From: Caulobacter sp. FWC26
GTDB taxonomy: Bacteria; Pseudomonadota; Alphaproteobacteria; Caulobacterales; Caulobacteraceae
Length of the DNA stretch: 64,000 nt
Direction: 5' to 3'
Assembly: GCF_002742645.2 (NCBI RefSeq)
Contig: NZ_CP033875.1
Location: 186,001-250,000 of the forward strand
Shown: piece by piece, positions 16,720 to 25,155 of the stretch
Layout: every line of letters begins with the position of its first letter
Numbering within the stretch: the stretch's first letter is position 1
Notes under the pieces: generated by a model
Database searches by the model: none
What the model saw: only the letters and a program-made list of their open reading frames with translations
What the model was told of the DNA's origin: nothing
Position numbers and translations under genes: made by a program

Positions 16720-17696
16720 AGCCCTCCGTGGTGGTCGCCGGCGTTGTGGCGGTTGGTGTGGTTGGCGTTCTCGGATGGCGCCTGCTGGGCCCGGACAGTC
16801 ATCGGCCGCCGCGTCTCTCCGGTTATGTCGAAGGCGAGACGCTCTATGTCGGCGCCGCCAATGCGGGTCTGGTCAGCGCGGTGGCGGTGCAACGGGGTGA
16901 TCGGGTCGAGCCGGGCCAGCCTCTGTTCGCGCTGGACGCGGTCCAGCTGACCGCCGCGCGCGACCAGGCCGCCGCCCAGGCGGCCATCGCCAGGGCCCAG
17001 CTACGCGACGCGCGCAAGGGTCAGCGGCCCCAGGAGCTGGCCGTCTATGACGCCGAGCGCGCGGCCGCCGAGGCGCGTGTCGCGGAGGCCCAGGCCGAGT
17101 ATCGACGGGTAGAGCCGCTGGTGGCCAAGGGCGTCTACGCCCGGGCGAGGCTGGACCAGGCCAGGGCCGCTCTCGACACGGCGCGCGCCAGCGCCGTCGC
17201 CGTGGGCCGTCGCAAGGATGTCGGGATCCTCGGCGCGCGTCCGGACGCCCTCGCGGCGGCCGAGGCGGCGGTGGCCGTCGCCGAGCAGAGCCTTGCCGCC
17301 GCCCAGAGCCGCCTGGACCAGATCAGCCCGCGTGCGCCCGCCGCCGCGCGCGTCCAGGACGTCTTCTACCAGCCTGGCGAATGGGTCGCCGCCAATCAGC
17401 CGGTCGTCGCCCTTTTGGCCGATGACCGCGTAAGGCTGCGCTTCTTTGTTCCGGAGGCCGAGATCAACCGCTACCCGGTCGGGACGACCGTCCGCTTCAC
17501 CTGCGACGGCTGCCGCGCGCCGCGCGCCGCGCGGATCAACTATGTCTCCCCCCGCGCGGAATTCACCCCGCCGGTGATCTACAGCCGCGAGGCGCGTCAG
17601 CGGCTGGTGTTCCTGGTCGAGGCCCGGCCCGAGGCGGGGCCGCCCCTGGCCCCCGGGCAGCCCGTCGACATTATCACGCGCGAGGCGGGGCGATGA
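16716..17696 (+). CDS. HlyD/MFP family periplasmic adaptor (YbhG-like)
   Basis: 326 residues. One N-terminal membrane helix (VVVAGVVAVGVVGVLGWRLL) is followed by a lipoyl/barrel half (YVEGETLYVGAANAGLVSAVAVQRGDRVEPGQPLFALD). Two long alanine-rich coiled-coil helices run from about residue 75 to 195, and the second lipoyl half and beta-barrel come after. Adaptors of this kind bridge an ABC exporter in the inner membrane to the outer membrane. It overlaps the genes on both sides by 4 bp (ATGA), so stoichiometric coupling with the ABC subunits is likely. Confidence 0.92.
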   Translation: MKPSVVVAGVVAVGVVGVLGWRLLGPDSHRPPRLSGYVEGETLYVGAANAGLVSAVAVQRGDRVEPGQPLFALDAVQLTAARDQAAAQAAIARAQLRDARKGQRPQELAVYDAERAAAEARVAEAQAEYRRVEPLVAKGVYARARLDQARAALDTARASAVAVGRRKDVGILGARPDALAAAEAAVAVAEQSLAAAQSRLDQISPRAPAAARVQDVFYQPGEWVAANQPVVALLADDRVRLRFFVPEAEINRYPVGTTVRFTCDGCRAPRAARINYVSPRAEFTPPVIYSREARQRLVFLVEARPEAGPPLAPGQPVDIITREAGR

Positions 17697-18613
17697 TTGA
17701 TCTCGCCGTCGACGTCTCGGGCCTGAACAAGAGTTTCGGGCCCCGTCACGTGGTGCGGGATGTCGCGATCCAGGTCGGGCGGGGGCGTATCACCGGCTTT
17801 CTCGGGCCCAACGGCTCGGGCAAGACCACCACCTTGCGCATGCTCTGCGGGCTGCTGACGCCCGATAGCGGCGCGGGGACGGTTCTGGGCCTGGATTTCC
17901 GAAGAGACGCCGAAGCGGTCAAGCGACAGACCGGCTACATGACGCAGAAGTTCTCGCTCTACGAGGACCTGTCGATCGAGGAAAACCTCGATTTCGTCGC
18001 CCGCGTCCATGAGCTGGACCGTCGGCGCGAGCGGGTGCGCGACAGTCTCGAGCGCCTCGGCCTGACCGCGCGGCGCAAGCAATTGGCCGGAAGCCTGTCC
18101 GGTGGCTGGAAACAGCGCCTGGCGCTGGCGGCCAGCATCCTGCACGCGCCGCGCCTGCTGCTGCTCGACGAGCCGACCGCGGGCGTCGACCCCAAGGCCC
18201 GGCGGGCGTTCTGGGACGAGATCCACGCCCTGTCGGCGGAGGGTCTGACCGTGATGGTCTCGACCCATTACATGGACGAAGCCGAGCGCTGCCACGACAT
18301 CGCCTATATCGCCTACGGGACGCTGATGGCGCGGGGAACGGCCGATGAGGTCATCGCCGCGTCGGGTCTCGTCACCTTCCGGGCCGAGGGCGCGGGGGCC
18401 GACCGGCTAGCCAGGGACCTCGCCTCGGCGTCCGACGGGATCATGGCCGCGCCGTTCGGCTCGGCCCTGCATGTCAGCGGAACCGACCGGGCGGCGCTGG
18501 AGGCGGCGATCGCGCCCTACCGACGAGCCCCCTTCGTCTGGACCGAGGTGCGGCCCACCCTGGAGGACGTGTTCATCCGTCTGATGGGCCAAGCCTCGGA
18601 CAACGTTCAATGA
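17693..18613 (+). CDS. ABC transporter ATP-binding subunit (YbhF/NatA-type)
   Basis: 306 residues, a single nucleotide-binding domain (E. coli YbhF has two). Walker A is GPNGSGKTTTLR, the Q-loop region is YMTQKFSLYEDLS, the signature is LSGGWKQRLALA (LSGGWK rather than LSGGQ), and Walker B is LLLLDEPTAGVDP. The switch His is in VSTHYMDEAERC. A C-terminal DUF4162-like extension follows. It energises the permease encoded immediately downstream (ATGA overlap). Confidence 0.94.
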   Translation: MIDLAVDVSGLNKSFGPRHVVRDVAIQVGRGRITGFLGPNGSGKTTTLRMLCGLLTPDSGAGTVLGLDFRRDAEAVKRQTGYMTQKFSLYEDLSIEENLDFVARVHELDRRRERVRDSLERLGLTARRKQLAGSLSGGWKQRLALAASILHAPRLLLLDEPTAGVDPKARRAFWDEIHALSAEGLTVMVSTHYMDEAERCHDIAYIAYGTLMARGTADEVIAASGLVTFRAEGAGADRLARDLASASDGIMAAPFGSALHVSGTDRAALEAAIAPYRRAPFVWTEVRPTLEDVFIRLMGQASDNVQ

Positions 18614-19764
18614 CCCACGCGGCGCCTCGGCTGTCGGTCGCGCGCATCCTGGCGGTGCTGATCAAGGAGTTCATCCAGCTCACTCGCGACCGTCTGACCT
18701 ACGCCATGATCCTGGTGCTGCCGATCGTGCAGCTGATGCTGTTCGGCTACGCGATCAACAACGATCCGCGACACCTGCCCACGGCGATCCTGGTGCAGGA
18801 CCAGGGGCCGATGGCGCGGTCGACCGTCTCGGCCCTGGTCAACAGCGGCTATTTCGAGATCGTTCGCACGGCCGCCTCGCCGGCCGAGCTGGACGAGGCC
18901 CTGGCGCGGGGCGAGGTCCAGTTCGCGCTCACCATCCCCGCCGACTTCACGCGCAAGGTGGTGCGGGGGGAGGGGGCGAAGGTTCTGGTCGAGGCCGACG
19001 CCTCCGATCCGGCCGCCACCGGCGGGGCGATCGCGGCGCTGGGCAGTCTGCCGCGCACCGCCCTGACCCACGATCTCGTCGGCGCGGCGGCGCAAGGCCG
19101 GCAGGCGGGGGCGAGCGCCGATCCGTTCGAGGTCGTGATCCACCGCCGCTACAATCCCGAGGCCATAACCGCCTACAATATCGTACCGGGTCTTCTGGGT
19201 GTGATCCTGTCCATGACCTTGGTGATGATGACCTCGCTGGGCGTCACGCGGGAGTATGAGCGCGGGACCATGGAAACCCTGCTGGCCACGCCGGCCCGAC
19301 CGATCGAGGTGATGATCGGGAAGCTCGCGCCCTATGTCGTGGTCGGGCTGGCGCAGACGGCCATCATTCTGGTTCTGGCCAAGGTCCTGTTCGCCGTGCC
19401 CATGGCCGGCGGCTGGGGCGCCCTGACCCTGGGCGTGCTGCTCTTCATCATCGGGTCGCTGGCCCTGGGGTTTCTGATCTCCACGCTCGCCCGCACCCAG
19501 CTCCAGGCGATGCAGATGTCGTTCTTCTACATCATGCCGTCGATCCTGCTGTCGGGCTTCATGTTCCCTTTCCGGGGAATGCCGACATGGGCGCAGGCGC
19601 TGGGCGGCCTGATCCCGGTGACCCACTTCCTTCGGGTCGTGCGCGGCGCGTTGCTCAAGGGGCTCGACATCGCGCAGCTCTGGCCAAGTCTTGCGGCCCT
19701 GGCGCTCTTTGTTATCGCTATCTCCGCCCTGGCGATGGCGCGCTACAGGACCACCCTCGATTAG
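18610..19764 (+). CDS. ABC-2 type permease (YbhS/YbhR-like)
   Basis: 384 residues. One N-terminal helix (YAMILVLPIVQLMLFGYAINN) is followed by a large periplasmic domain of about 150 residues, then five helices at the C-terminal half. The ABC2_membrane_3 motif YERGTMETLLATP-RP-IEVMIGKL is present. A single permease gene implies a homodimer, unlike the YbhS/YbhR pair. With the HlyD and ATPase genes it forms a complete type I-like drug or toxin exporter. Confidence 0.93.
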   Translation: MTHAAPRLSVARILAVLIKEFIQLTRDRLTYAMILVLPIVQLMLFGYAINNDPRHLPTAILVQDQGPMARSTVSALVNSGYFEIVRTAASPAELDEALARGEVQFALTIPADFTRKVVRGEGAKVLVEADASDPAATGGAIAALGSLPRTALTHDLVGAAAQGRQAGASADPFEVVIHRRYNPEAITAYNIVPGLLGVILSMTLVMMTSLGVTREYERGTMETLLATPARPIEVMIGKLAPYVVVGLAQTAIILVLAKVLFAVPMAGGWGALTLGVLLFIIGSLALGFLISTLARTQLQAMQMSFFYIMPSILLSGFMFPFRGMPTWAQALGGLIPVTHFLRVVRGALLKGLDIAQLWPSLAALALFVIAISALAMARYRTTLD

Positions 19765-20100
19765 GTCGGTCCACAGGCCGGTGTCACATAAGTGAAGCGA
19801 TCATGCGGAATTTGCGCAAGGTTTCGCGAATGCTTGGGTGTTTCCTGGGTTCTAGGCCTTGCGCGCGACCGTTTCACGTGCGAACCCAGCGGAGCTGACG
19901 CTTATGTTCCGTGGAAGTCGGTGGGCACGCTCGGAAGACGATTCTGAGGGGCGGTCTTGTTTAGCTTTCCTGCGGCGTTGCGCAGGGGCGAAACCTGACG
20001 AGTGTGTCTTTGCTGACACTTTCCCGTGGCGTTCGCCTTGGTATAACGATGCTCGGTCGGTCTCCCCGGCCTGGGCAGGGCAATAGAGGGCTCTTCAACA
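19765..20100 (+). other. 336-bp intergenic region, ompA promoter/leader
   Basis: No convincing gene. TATAAC at 20042-20047 is a plausible -10 element about 53 bp before the ompA start. CTGGGTTC near 19847 and GAACCCAG near 19880 could pair across a ~27-base loop. Some short open frames are present but lack a convincing ribosome binding site. The region may be a long regulated leader for the abundant OmpA protein. Confidence 0.4.
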
Positions 20101-21309
20101 ATGAAACTCAACCTCCTGGCGGGAGCTGCTCTGGCCGCGGTGTTCGCCGCGTCGGGCGTTTCGGCCCAAGAGACCGGCTGGTACGGCGCGGTCGACCTCG
20201 GCCAACACTGGCCGCAAGCGCTGACGGCCGAGTCTGACGCGTTCGCGCCGGACGGCGCTTCGTATCACTGGACCTGGAAGACCGAGAAGGATTGGACCGG
20301 TTTCGTCCGTCTGGGCTACCAGTTCAACCCGAACTGGCGTGTTGAAGTCGAAGGCGGCTATCGCCCCGGCGACTTGGTCGGCGTTCGCGGCAACGCCGTT
20401 CGCCAGCAACCCCAAGGTCTTTGCACCCCGGGTATCACCCGCACCTCCACCGCGCCGAAGTGCGGCTCGCCGGACGGTTCGATCGACTCCTGGACCCTCA
20501 TGGCGAACGTCCTTTATGACTTCGCTCCGAACTCCTGGCTGAACCCCTTCATCGGCGCGGGCGTTGGCCTGAACCGTCTGGACGTCAAGACCCTGGGTCA
20601 GTTCAGCGGCGTGCAGGCTCCGATCACGACCCTCAACCCGGCTGTGCAGAACCTGACCGTCGATGACGACGATCTGGCCGTTGCCTGGCAGGCCATCGCC
20701 GGCGCCTCGATCAAGGCCACCGACAAGCTGAAGATCGACGTCACCTATCGCTACCTGACGGGCGCTGACCACAAGTGGCAGTCGCTGGGTTCGGGCGCGC
20801 TGCAGCCTGGCGCTTTCGAAGGCCAGTACCGGGACCAGTCGCTGACCGTGGGTCTGCGCTACTCGTTCGCGTCGCCGCCCCCGCCGCCCCCGCCCCCGCC
20901 GCCCCCGCCGCCCCCGCCGCCCCCGCCTCCTCCGCCTCCGCCGCCGCCGCCGCCTCCGCCGCCGCCGCAGTATGAGGCCCGCGAGTTCATCGTGTACTTC
21001 CCGTTCGACCAATCGGTCCTGACGCCGGAAGCGCAATCGGTGGTCATGGAAGCGGCCAAGTACTCGAACGACGGTAAGGCGACGAAGATCATCGTCGTCG
21101 GCCACACCGACACCTCGGGTTCGCCGAAGTACAACGCCAAGCTCTCGGAACGTCGCGCTCGCGCCGTCGCCGACGCTCTGGTCTCGCAAGGCGTTCCGCA
21201 GAACGTCCTGGGCGTGGACTGGAAGGGTGAAAGCGCTCCGGCCGTCGCCACCGGCGATGGCGTGAAGGAACCGCTGAACCGCCGTTCGACGATCTCGATC
21301 AACTTCTAA
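20101..21309 (+). CDS. ompA2: OmpA family outer-membrane protein with polyproline linker (OmpA2-like)
   Basis: 402 residues. A signal peptide (to VSA-QETGWYG) is followed by an eight-stranded beta-barrel (about residues 22-257), then 31 consecutive prolines (20875-20967). The C-terminal OmpA peptidoglycan-binding domain (about 290-402) has FIVYFPFDQSVLTPEA and IVVGHTDTSGSPKYNAKLSERRA, including the Asp and Arg that bind diaminopimelate. It tethers outer membrane to cell wall. Caulobacter OmpA2 has this architecture, and I apply the name on that basis. The proline run is made almost only of CCG and CCC codons, so its length is probably variable and its translation should need EF-P. Confidence 0.93.
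   Translation: MKLNLLAGAALAAVFAASGVSAQETGWYGAVDLGQHWPQALTAESDAFAPDGASYHWTWKTEKDWTGFVRLGYQFNPNWRVEVEGGYRPGDLVGVRGNAVRQQPQGLCTPGITRTSTAPKCGSPDGSIDSWTLMANVLYDFAPNSWLNPFIGAGVGLNRLDVKTLGQFSGVQAPITTLNPAVQNLTVDDDDLAVAWQAIAGASIKATDKLKIDVTYRYLTGADHKWQSLGSGALQPGAFEGQYRDQSLTVGLRYSFASPPPPPPPPPPPPPPPPPPPPPPPPPPPPPPPQYEAREFIVYFPFDQSVLTPEAQSVVMEAAKYSNDGKATKIIVVGHTDTSGSPKYNAKLSERRARAVADALVSQGVPQNVLGVDWKGESAPAVATGDGVKEPLNRRSTISINF
20875..20967 (+). repeat. 31-codon proline microsatellite inside ompA
   Basis: Ninety-three bases encode only proline, mainly as alternating CCG/CCC units in the first half and CCT/CCG units in the second. The near-repeat unit CCGCCCCCG recurs several times, so slippage in multiples of three would keep the frame. 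Confidence 0.95.
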
Positions 21310-21334
21310 GATCGAATCGACTGCATATAGGGGA

Positions 21335-21365
21335 GGGCCCGGCGGCGACGCCGGGCCCTTTCTCT
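21335..21365 (+). terminator. ompA rho-independent terminator
   Basis: GGGCCCGGC and GCCGGGCCC form a 9-bp stem with a 6-base loop, followed by TTTCTCTTT. It lies 25 bp after the ompA stop. Confidence 0.9.
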
Positions 21366-21701
21366 TTGCGCGTGTGTTTCAAGAGGTGGGGGCGCTCTGC
21401 AGAGGGCTCGGCGTCCTGCCTCTCGCGCGGAAACCGGGCGTTTCCGGGCGCTTGCGCGGCCGAACGCGCCGCCGACCCGAACACGCATTGTGCCGGCCCC
21501 GCCACCCAGCCTTGTGCTCGACCTGTGGGTGAACGGTGTTGTCCGGGGACGGACGCCCCTGGCTGTCTTGCGGCCGTCTGTCGCGGGTGAAAAAAGTTCG
21601 TGGAGGCAACCCCTTGTCCCGCCTATGCAAGTTGTCGGCGTTCACAGGTTGTTAACGAAAAACTCGGTCCAGGGGCGTTGACGAGTCATTCACCAGTGTG
21701 G

Positions 21702-21747
21702 CCCCATATTTGGGTTGAGGGGGCTCCTCAGCCACAAGATATAGCGG
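21702..21747 (+). promoter_or_regulatory. pair of NrdR-like boxes upstream of nrdA
   Basis: Box 1 is CCCCATATTTGGGT (21702-21715) and box 2 is ACAAGATATAGCGG (21734-21747). Box 2 matches 12 of 14 positions of the form ACAAGATATAGTGT, which fits the reverse complement of the known consensus ACACWATATNTWGT. Box 1 is a weaker match. Their starts are 32 bp apart, about three helical turns, the spacing usual for NrdR pairs. The pair ends 54 bp before the nrdA start. Confidence 0.7.
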
Positions 21748-21801
21748 CTGGCGAGGATATTTCCTTCTCCGGAACACGCTGATTGAGCATGGATTTTGGT
21801 C

Positions 21802-23679
21802 ATGAACGGCAGTGAAGCGGTGAAGTCGAGCGTCCGAAAAGAGGCCCGTCTGGCGGCGATCAAGCCCGCCAAGCGCCCTCAGCTGGCGCTGGTGCGCAAG
21901 GTCGAGGTCGACCGTTCGCGCGACGCCCTGTTGACCGACTTCGGCAAGACCACCCTGGAAGACCGCTACCTGCTGCCGGGCGAGAGCTACCAGGACATGT
22001 TCGCCCGTGTGTCGACGGCGTTCGCCGACGACGCCGACCACGCCCAGCGCGTCTACGACTATATGAGCCGCCTGTGGTTCATGCCGGCCACCCCCGTGCT
22101 CTCGAACGGCGGCGCGGATCGCGGCCTGCCGATCAGCTGTTTCCTGAACGCGGTCAACGACAGCTTGGACGGCATCCTCAGCGTCTGGAACGAGAACGTC
22201 TGGCTGGCGGCCAATGGCGGCGGCATCGGCACCTACTGGGGCGGCGTCCGCTCGATCGGCGAGAAGGTGAAGGGCCAGGGCCAGACCTCGGGCATCATCC
22301 CCTTCATCCGCGTGATGGACTCGCTGACCCTCGCGATCTCGCAGGGTTCGCTGCGCCGCGGCTCGGCCGCCGTCTATCTCGACATCCACCACCCGGAAAT
22401 CGAGGAGTTCCTCGAGATCCGCAAGCCGTCGGGCGACTTCAACCGCAAGTCCCTCAACCTGCACCACGGCATCAACATCACCGACGAGTTCATGTTCGCG
22501 GTGCGCGACGGCAAGAAGTTCGGCCTGCGGTCGCCCAAGACGAACGAAGTCCTGCGCGAGGTCGACGCCCGCGCCCTGTGGCAGAAGGTCCTGGAGCTGC
22601 GCCTGCAGACCGGCGAGCCCTACCTGATCTTCTCCGACAGCGTGAACAACGCGATGCCCTCGTTCCAGCGCGAGCTGGGCCTGAAGGTCCGCCAATCCAA
22701 CCTGTGCAGCGAGATCATGCTGCACACCGGTACTGACCATCTGGGCAACGAGCGCACCGCCGTCTGCTGCCTGTCGTCGGTCAACGCCGAGACGTTCCTG
22801 GAGTGGCGCGACCATCCGACGTTCATCGAGGACGTCATGCGCTTCCTCGACAACGTGCTGCAGGACTTCATCGACCGCGCGCCCGACGCCGCCGCCACCG
22901 CCGCCTACGCCGCCATGCGCGAACGCTCGGTGGGCCTGGGGCTGATGGGATTCCACAGCTTCCTGCAGAGCCAGAATGTGCCGTTCGAGAGCGCCCTGGC
23001 CAAGAGCTGGAACATGCGGATGTTCAAGCACCTGCGCCGTGAGGCCGACAAGGCCTCGATCAAGCTGGGCGAGGAAAAGGGCCCTTGCCCGGACGCCGCC
23101 GATCGTGGCTCCAAGGAGCGCTTCTCGCACAAGCTGGCCATCGCCCCGACCGCCTCGATCTCGATCATCTGCGGCGGCACGTCGGCGGGTATCGAGCCGA
23201 TCCCAGCCAACATCTACACGCACAAGACCCTGTCGGGGTCGTTCGCGGTCAAAAACCCCTACCTGGAGAAGCTGCTCGAGGAGAAGGGCCACAACACCGA
23301 CGCGGTGTGGGGCTCGATCCTGGAGAACGAGGGCTCGGTGCAGCACCTCGACTTCCTGAGCCAGGACGAGAAGGACATCTACAAGACCGCTTTCGAGCTG
23401 GACCAGCGCTGGGTGATCGAACTGGCCGCCGACCGCACGCCGGAAATCTGCCAAAGCCAGTCGGTCAACGTCTTCCTGCCGGGCGACGTCGATAAGTGGG
23501 ACCTGCACATGCTGCACTGGATGGCCTGGGAGCGCGGCGTGAAGAGCCTGTACTACCTGCGCTCCAAGTCCGTGCAGCGCGCCGCCTATGCCGGCGCCGA
23601 GGACAAGGCCGACGCTGCGACCGGCGGCTTCGACGTCCCGGAAAAAACTGATTACGACGAGTGCTTGGCCTGCCAGTAA
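21802..23679 (+). CDS. nrdA: class I ribonucleoside-diphosphate reductase alpha subunit
   Basis: 625 residues from ATG 21802; a TTG two codons earlier is less likely. Reduces ribonucleoside diphosphates to deoxyribonucleotides. Seen: PISCFLNAVNDSLDG (redox Cys), SIQGSLRRGS-type RRGSAAVYLDIHHPEIEEFLE, SNLCSEIMLHTG (radical Cys region) and the flexible C-terminal thiol pair CLAC in DECLACQ. The protein lacks the N-terminal ATP-cone of E. coli NrdA, so dATP feedback at that site is not expected. No nrdB follows; the radical-generating partner must be encoded elsewhere. Paired NrdR boxes upstream suggest NrdR repression. Confidence 0.95.
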   Translation: MNGSEAVKSSVRKEARLAAIKPAKRPQLALVRKVEVDRSRDALLTDFGKTTLEDRYLLPGESYQDMFARVSTAFADDADHAQRVYDYMSRLWFMPATPVLSNGGADRGLPISCFLNAVNDSLDGILSVWNENVWLAANGGGIGTYWGGVRSIGEKVKGQGQTSGIIPFIRVMDSLTLAISQGSLRRGSAAVYLDIHHPEIEEFLEIRKPSGDFNRKSLNLHHGINITDEFMFAVRDGKKFGLRSPKTNEVLREVDARALWQKVLELRLQTGEPYLIFSDSVNNAMPSFQRELGLKVRQSNLCSEIMLHTGTDHLGNERTAVCCLSSVNAETFLEWRDHPTFIEDVMRFLDNVLQDFIDRAPDAAATAAYAAMRERSVGLGLMGFHSFLQSQNVPFESALAKSWNMRMFKHLRREADKASIKLGEEKGPCPDAADRGSKERFSHKLAIAPTASISIICGGTSAGIEPIPANIYTHKTLSGSFAVKNPYLEKLLEEKGHNTDAVWGSILENEGSVQHLDFLSQDEKDIYKTAFELDQRWVIELAADRTPEICQSQSVNVFLPGDVDKWDLHMLHWMAWERGVKSLYYLRSKSVQRAAYAGAEDKADAATGGFDVPEKTDYDECLACQ

Positions 23680-23702
23680 CGGTGGCCATGAGGTTCTGAT
23701 GA

Positions 23703-23732
23703 GGGCGGCGCGAGCGATCGGGCCGCCCTTTT
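23703..23732 (+). terminator. nrdA terminator
   Basis: GGGCGGC and GCCGCCC pair around a 12-base loop and are followed by TTTT, 23 bp after the nrdA stop. Confidence 0.75.
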
Positions 23733-23844
23733 CACATTTCGGGAACCGTATCGGCGCACAGTGGCTTCAACCTGCGCGCATTCGCCGCCGTGACAGCCGG
23801 TGTGATGCGCTTAGGGTGAAGTCCATTGGGTCTGGGGAGGCCAC

Positions 23845-24723
23845 ATGCGGACGGTGGGGAAATACAGCGCGATCTGGCTGGCGGCCGCCGGCTTGACGAC
23901 GACCAACGCCGCCGCCCAGACGGCGAACCCCTATTCCTTCGAGGTTAGGCCCGAGCCAACGCGCACGCCGGATCTGGCGCTGCAGGACGGCGCCTTCGCC
24001 TTCAGCCCCGGTGCGGCGAAGGGCGACGTCCGGGTGCTTGAGGCCGACCGATATTACCCCGGCGCGGGTCCTGTGACGTGGCGATCCAGTGCTGTGGCCT
24101 ACCAGGGCGCGGCGGGAGGGCCGATCAACCAGATCCGCGTATCCGTGGCCAACGTGCCCCGCATCGCCAACACCGCGCCGCTCTCCCTCGTCCGTCCCGG
24201 CGCCGAGGCCTACGATCTTCAGGACATCGATGTGACGCTGACACGCGGCTGGCCTTCGGCGGTCGCCCTGGCGGGCCGCAAGTACGCGCTGGATGTCACG
24301 CCCCATGCCGGCGTCGGCTTCGGCGGCGCCGGCGGTTCGGCCGAAGCCGGCGCCACCGTGCGCCTGGGCAAGAAGCGCAACATCGGCGACCGGGTGAACG
24401 ACGCCCTGGGCGTCCGCGAGGGCGCCTCGGTCTTCGGCGATCGCGGCCGCTGGTACATCTATGCTGCGGCCAGCGGGCGGGCCGTGGGCCTCAACATGCT
24501 GCGCGGTCAGAACGGCGATTGGACCCGCGCGGGCCTCTCGCAAGACGTCACGAGCCGCCTGATCGGCGACAGCCAGGCTGGCGTCGCCTGGCGCAAGGGG
24601 CCCATGCAGGCCTCGCTCGGCTACATCCACCGCGAGATCCGCGCCAAGGAAGGGATCATGGGTCTGGCGACCCAGAAGGACGACGTCGTGGCCCTGTCGT
24701 TCAGCCTTAAGCCGCATTGGTAG
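23845..24723 (+). CDS. LpxR-like (DUF2219) outer-membrane barrel protein
   Basis: 292 residues with GGGGAGG before the ATG. A signal peptide (to TTTNAAAQ) precedes alternating hydrophobic/polar stretches typical of a beta-barrel. The second half resembles the lipid A deacylase LpxR family: FGDRGRWYIYAAASGRAVGLNML, DSQAGVAWRKGPMQASLGYIHREI and a C-terminal FSLKPHW. LpxR removes the 3'-acyloxyacyl group of lipid A at the cell surface. I could not confirm the catalytic residues, so enzyme activity is uncertain. It stands alone after nrdA. Confidence 0.55.
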   Translation: MRTVGKYSAIWLAAAGLTTTNAAAQTANPYSFEVRPEPTRTPDLALQDGAFAFSPGAAKGDVRVLEADRYYPGAGPVTWRSSAVAYQGAAGGPINQIRVSVANVPRIANTAPLSLVRPGAEAYDLQDIDVTLTRGWPSAVALAGRKYALDVTPHAGVGFGGAGGSAEAGATVRLGKKRNIGDRVNDALGVREGASVFGDRGRWYIYAAASGRAVGLNMLRGQNGDWTRAGLSQDVTSRLIGDSQAGVAWRKGPMQASLGYIHREIRAKEGIMGLATQKDDVVALSFSLKPHW

Positions 24724-24807
24724 GGCGCTGACCGCCCGTCGGGCTTGTGTTTCTGGCCGCTTTCATGCAGCAAGCCCCGGTCCGTCCCTGAAACCGTCAG
24801 CGAGCCC

Positions 24808-25152
24808 ATGAGCGACAGCGAGCCCCCGCGCCGCAAGACCCTGAGCCTCAAGAGCGCCGTCGCCGCCCCCGGCGGACCGCCGCCGCTCGAGCGCATGGTC
24901 AAGTCGTCGACCAAGACGGTGTTCGTCGCCCCCCACGTTGCGGCGCCCCCGCCGCCGCCCCCTGCGCCCGCGCCGGTCGGCGACTGGAAGTGCAAGCCGT
25001 GCGGTACGCGCTTCGATCCGCCCACGGATCTCGCCGACGAGGATTCCGTCCGCTGCCCCTCGTGCAACGCCCGCCTGGGTCTGGCCTCCGACTTCCGCGC
25101 CGATCCGCCCAACGTCGCCAAGCTGCGCGCGCGCTGGCTGAAGAAGGCGTAG
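24808..25152 (+). CDS. small zinc-ribbon protein
   Basis: 114 residues from ATG 24808; a TTG at 24745 is an alternative. The first half is Pro/Lys-rich and probably disordered (PPPLERM, PPPPPPAPAP). The second half is a four-cysteine ribbon, CKPC-x18-CPSC, with hydrophobic spacing like FmdB/rubredoxin-type zinc ribbons, followed by a basic helix (KLRARWLKKA). The role is unknown; nucleic-acid or protein binding is possible. It is convergent with the serine hydrolase gene, 3 bp apart. Confidence 0.75.
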   Translation: MSDSEPPRRKTLSLKSAVAAPGGPPPLERMVKSSTKTVFVAPHVAAPPPPPPAPAPVGDWKCKPCGTRFDPPTDLADEDSVRCPSCNARLGLASDFRADPPNVAKLRARWLKKA

Positions 25153-25155
25153 AGT

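Larger units (their letters stand above)
21310..21801 (+). other. 492-bp intergenic region before nrdA
   Basis: Holds the ompA terminator (21335-21365), about 300 bp in which I see no gene or clear signal, and then the nrdA control region with TTGACG at 21678, a CcrM-type GAGTC at 21683 and two NrdR-like boxes (21702-21747). Confidence 0.6.

Noticed and set aside
20859..21302. Poly-glycine open frame antisense to ompA
   Set aside because: Merely the reverse complement of the proline microsatellite.
21789..21815. Eight-codon frame (MDFGHERQ) overlapping the nrdA start
   Set aside because: Too short to distinguish from chance; no clear ribosome binding site of its own. It could be a leader but there is no supporting signal.
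21652..23517. 621-codon antisense frame over nrdA
   Set aside because: GC shadow; nrdA is unmistakable on the other strand.
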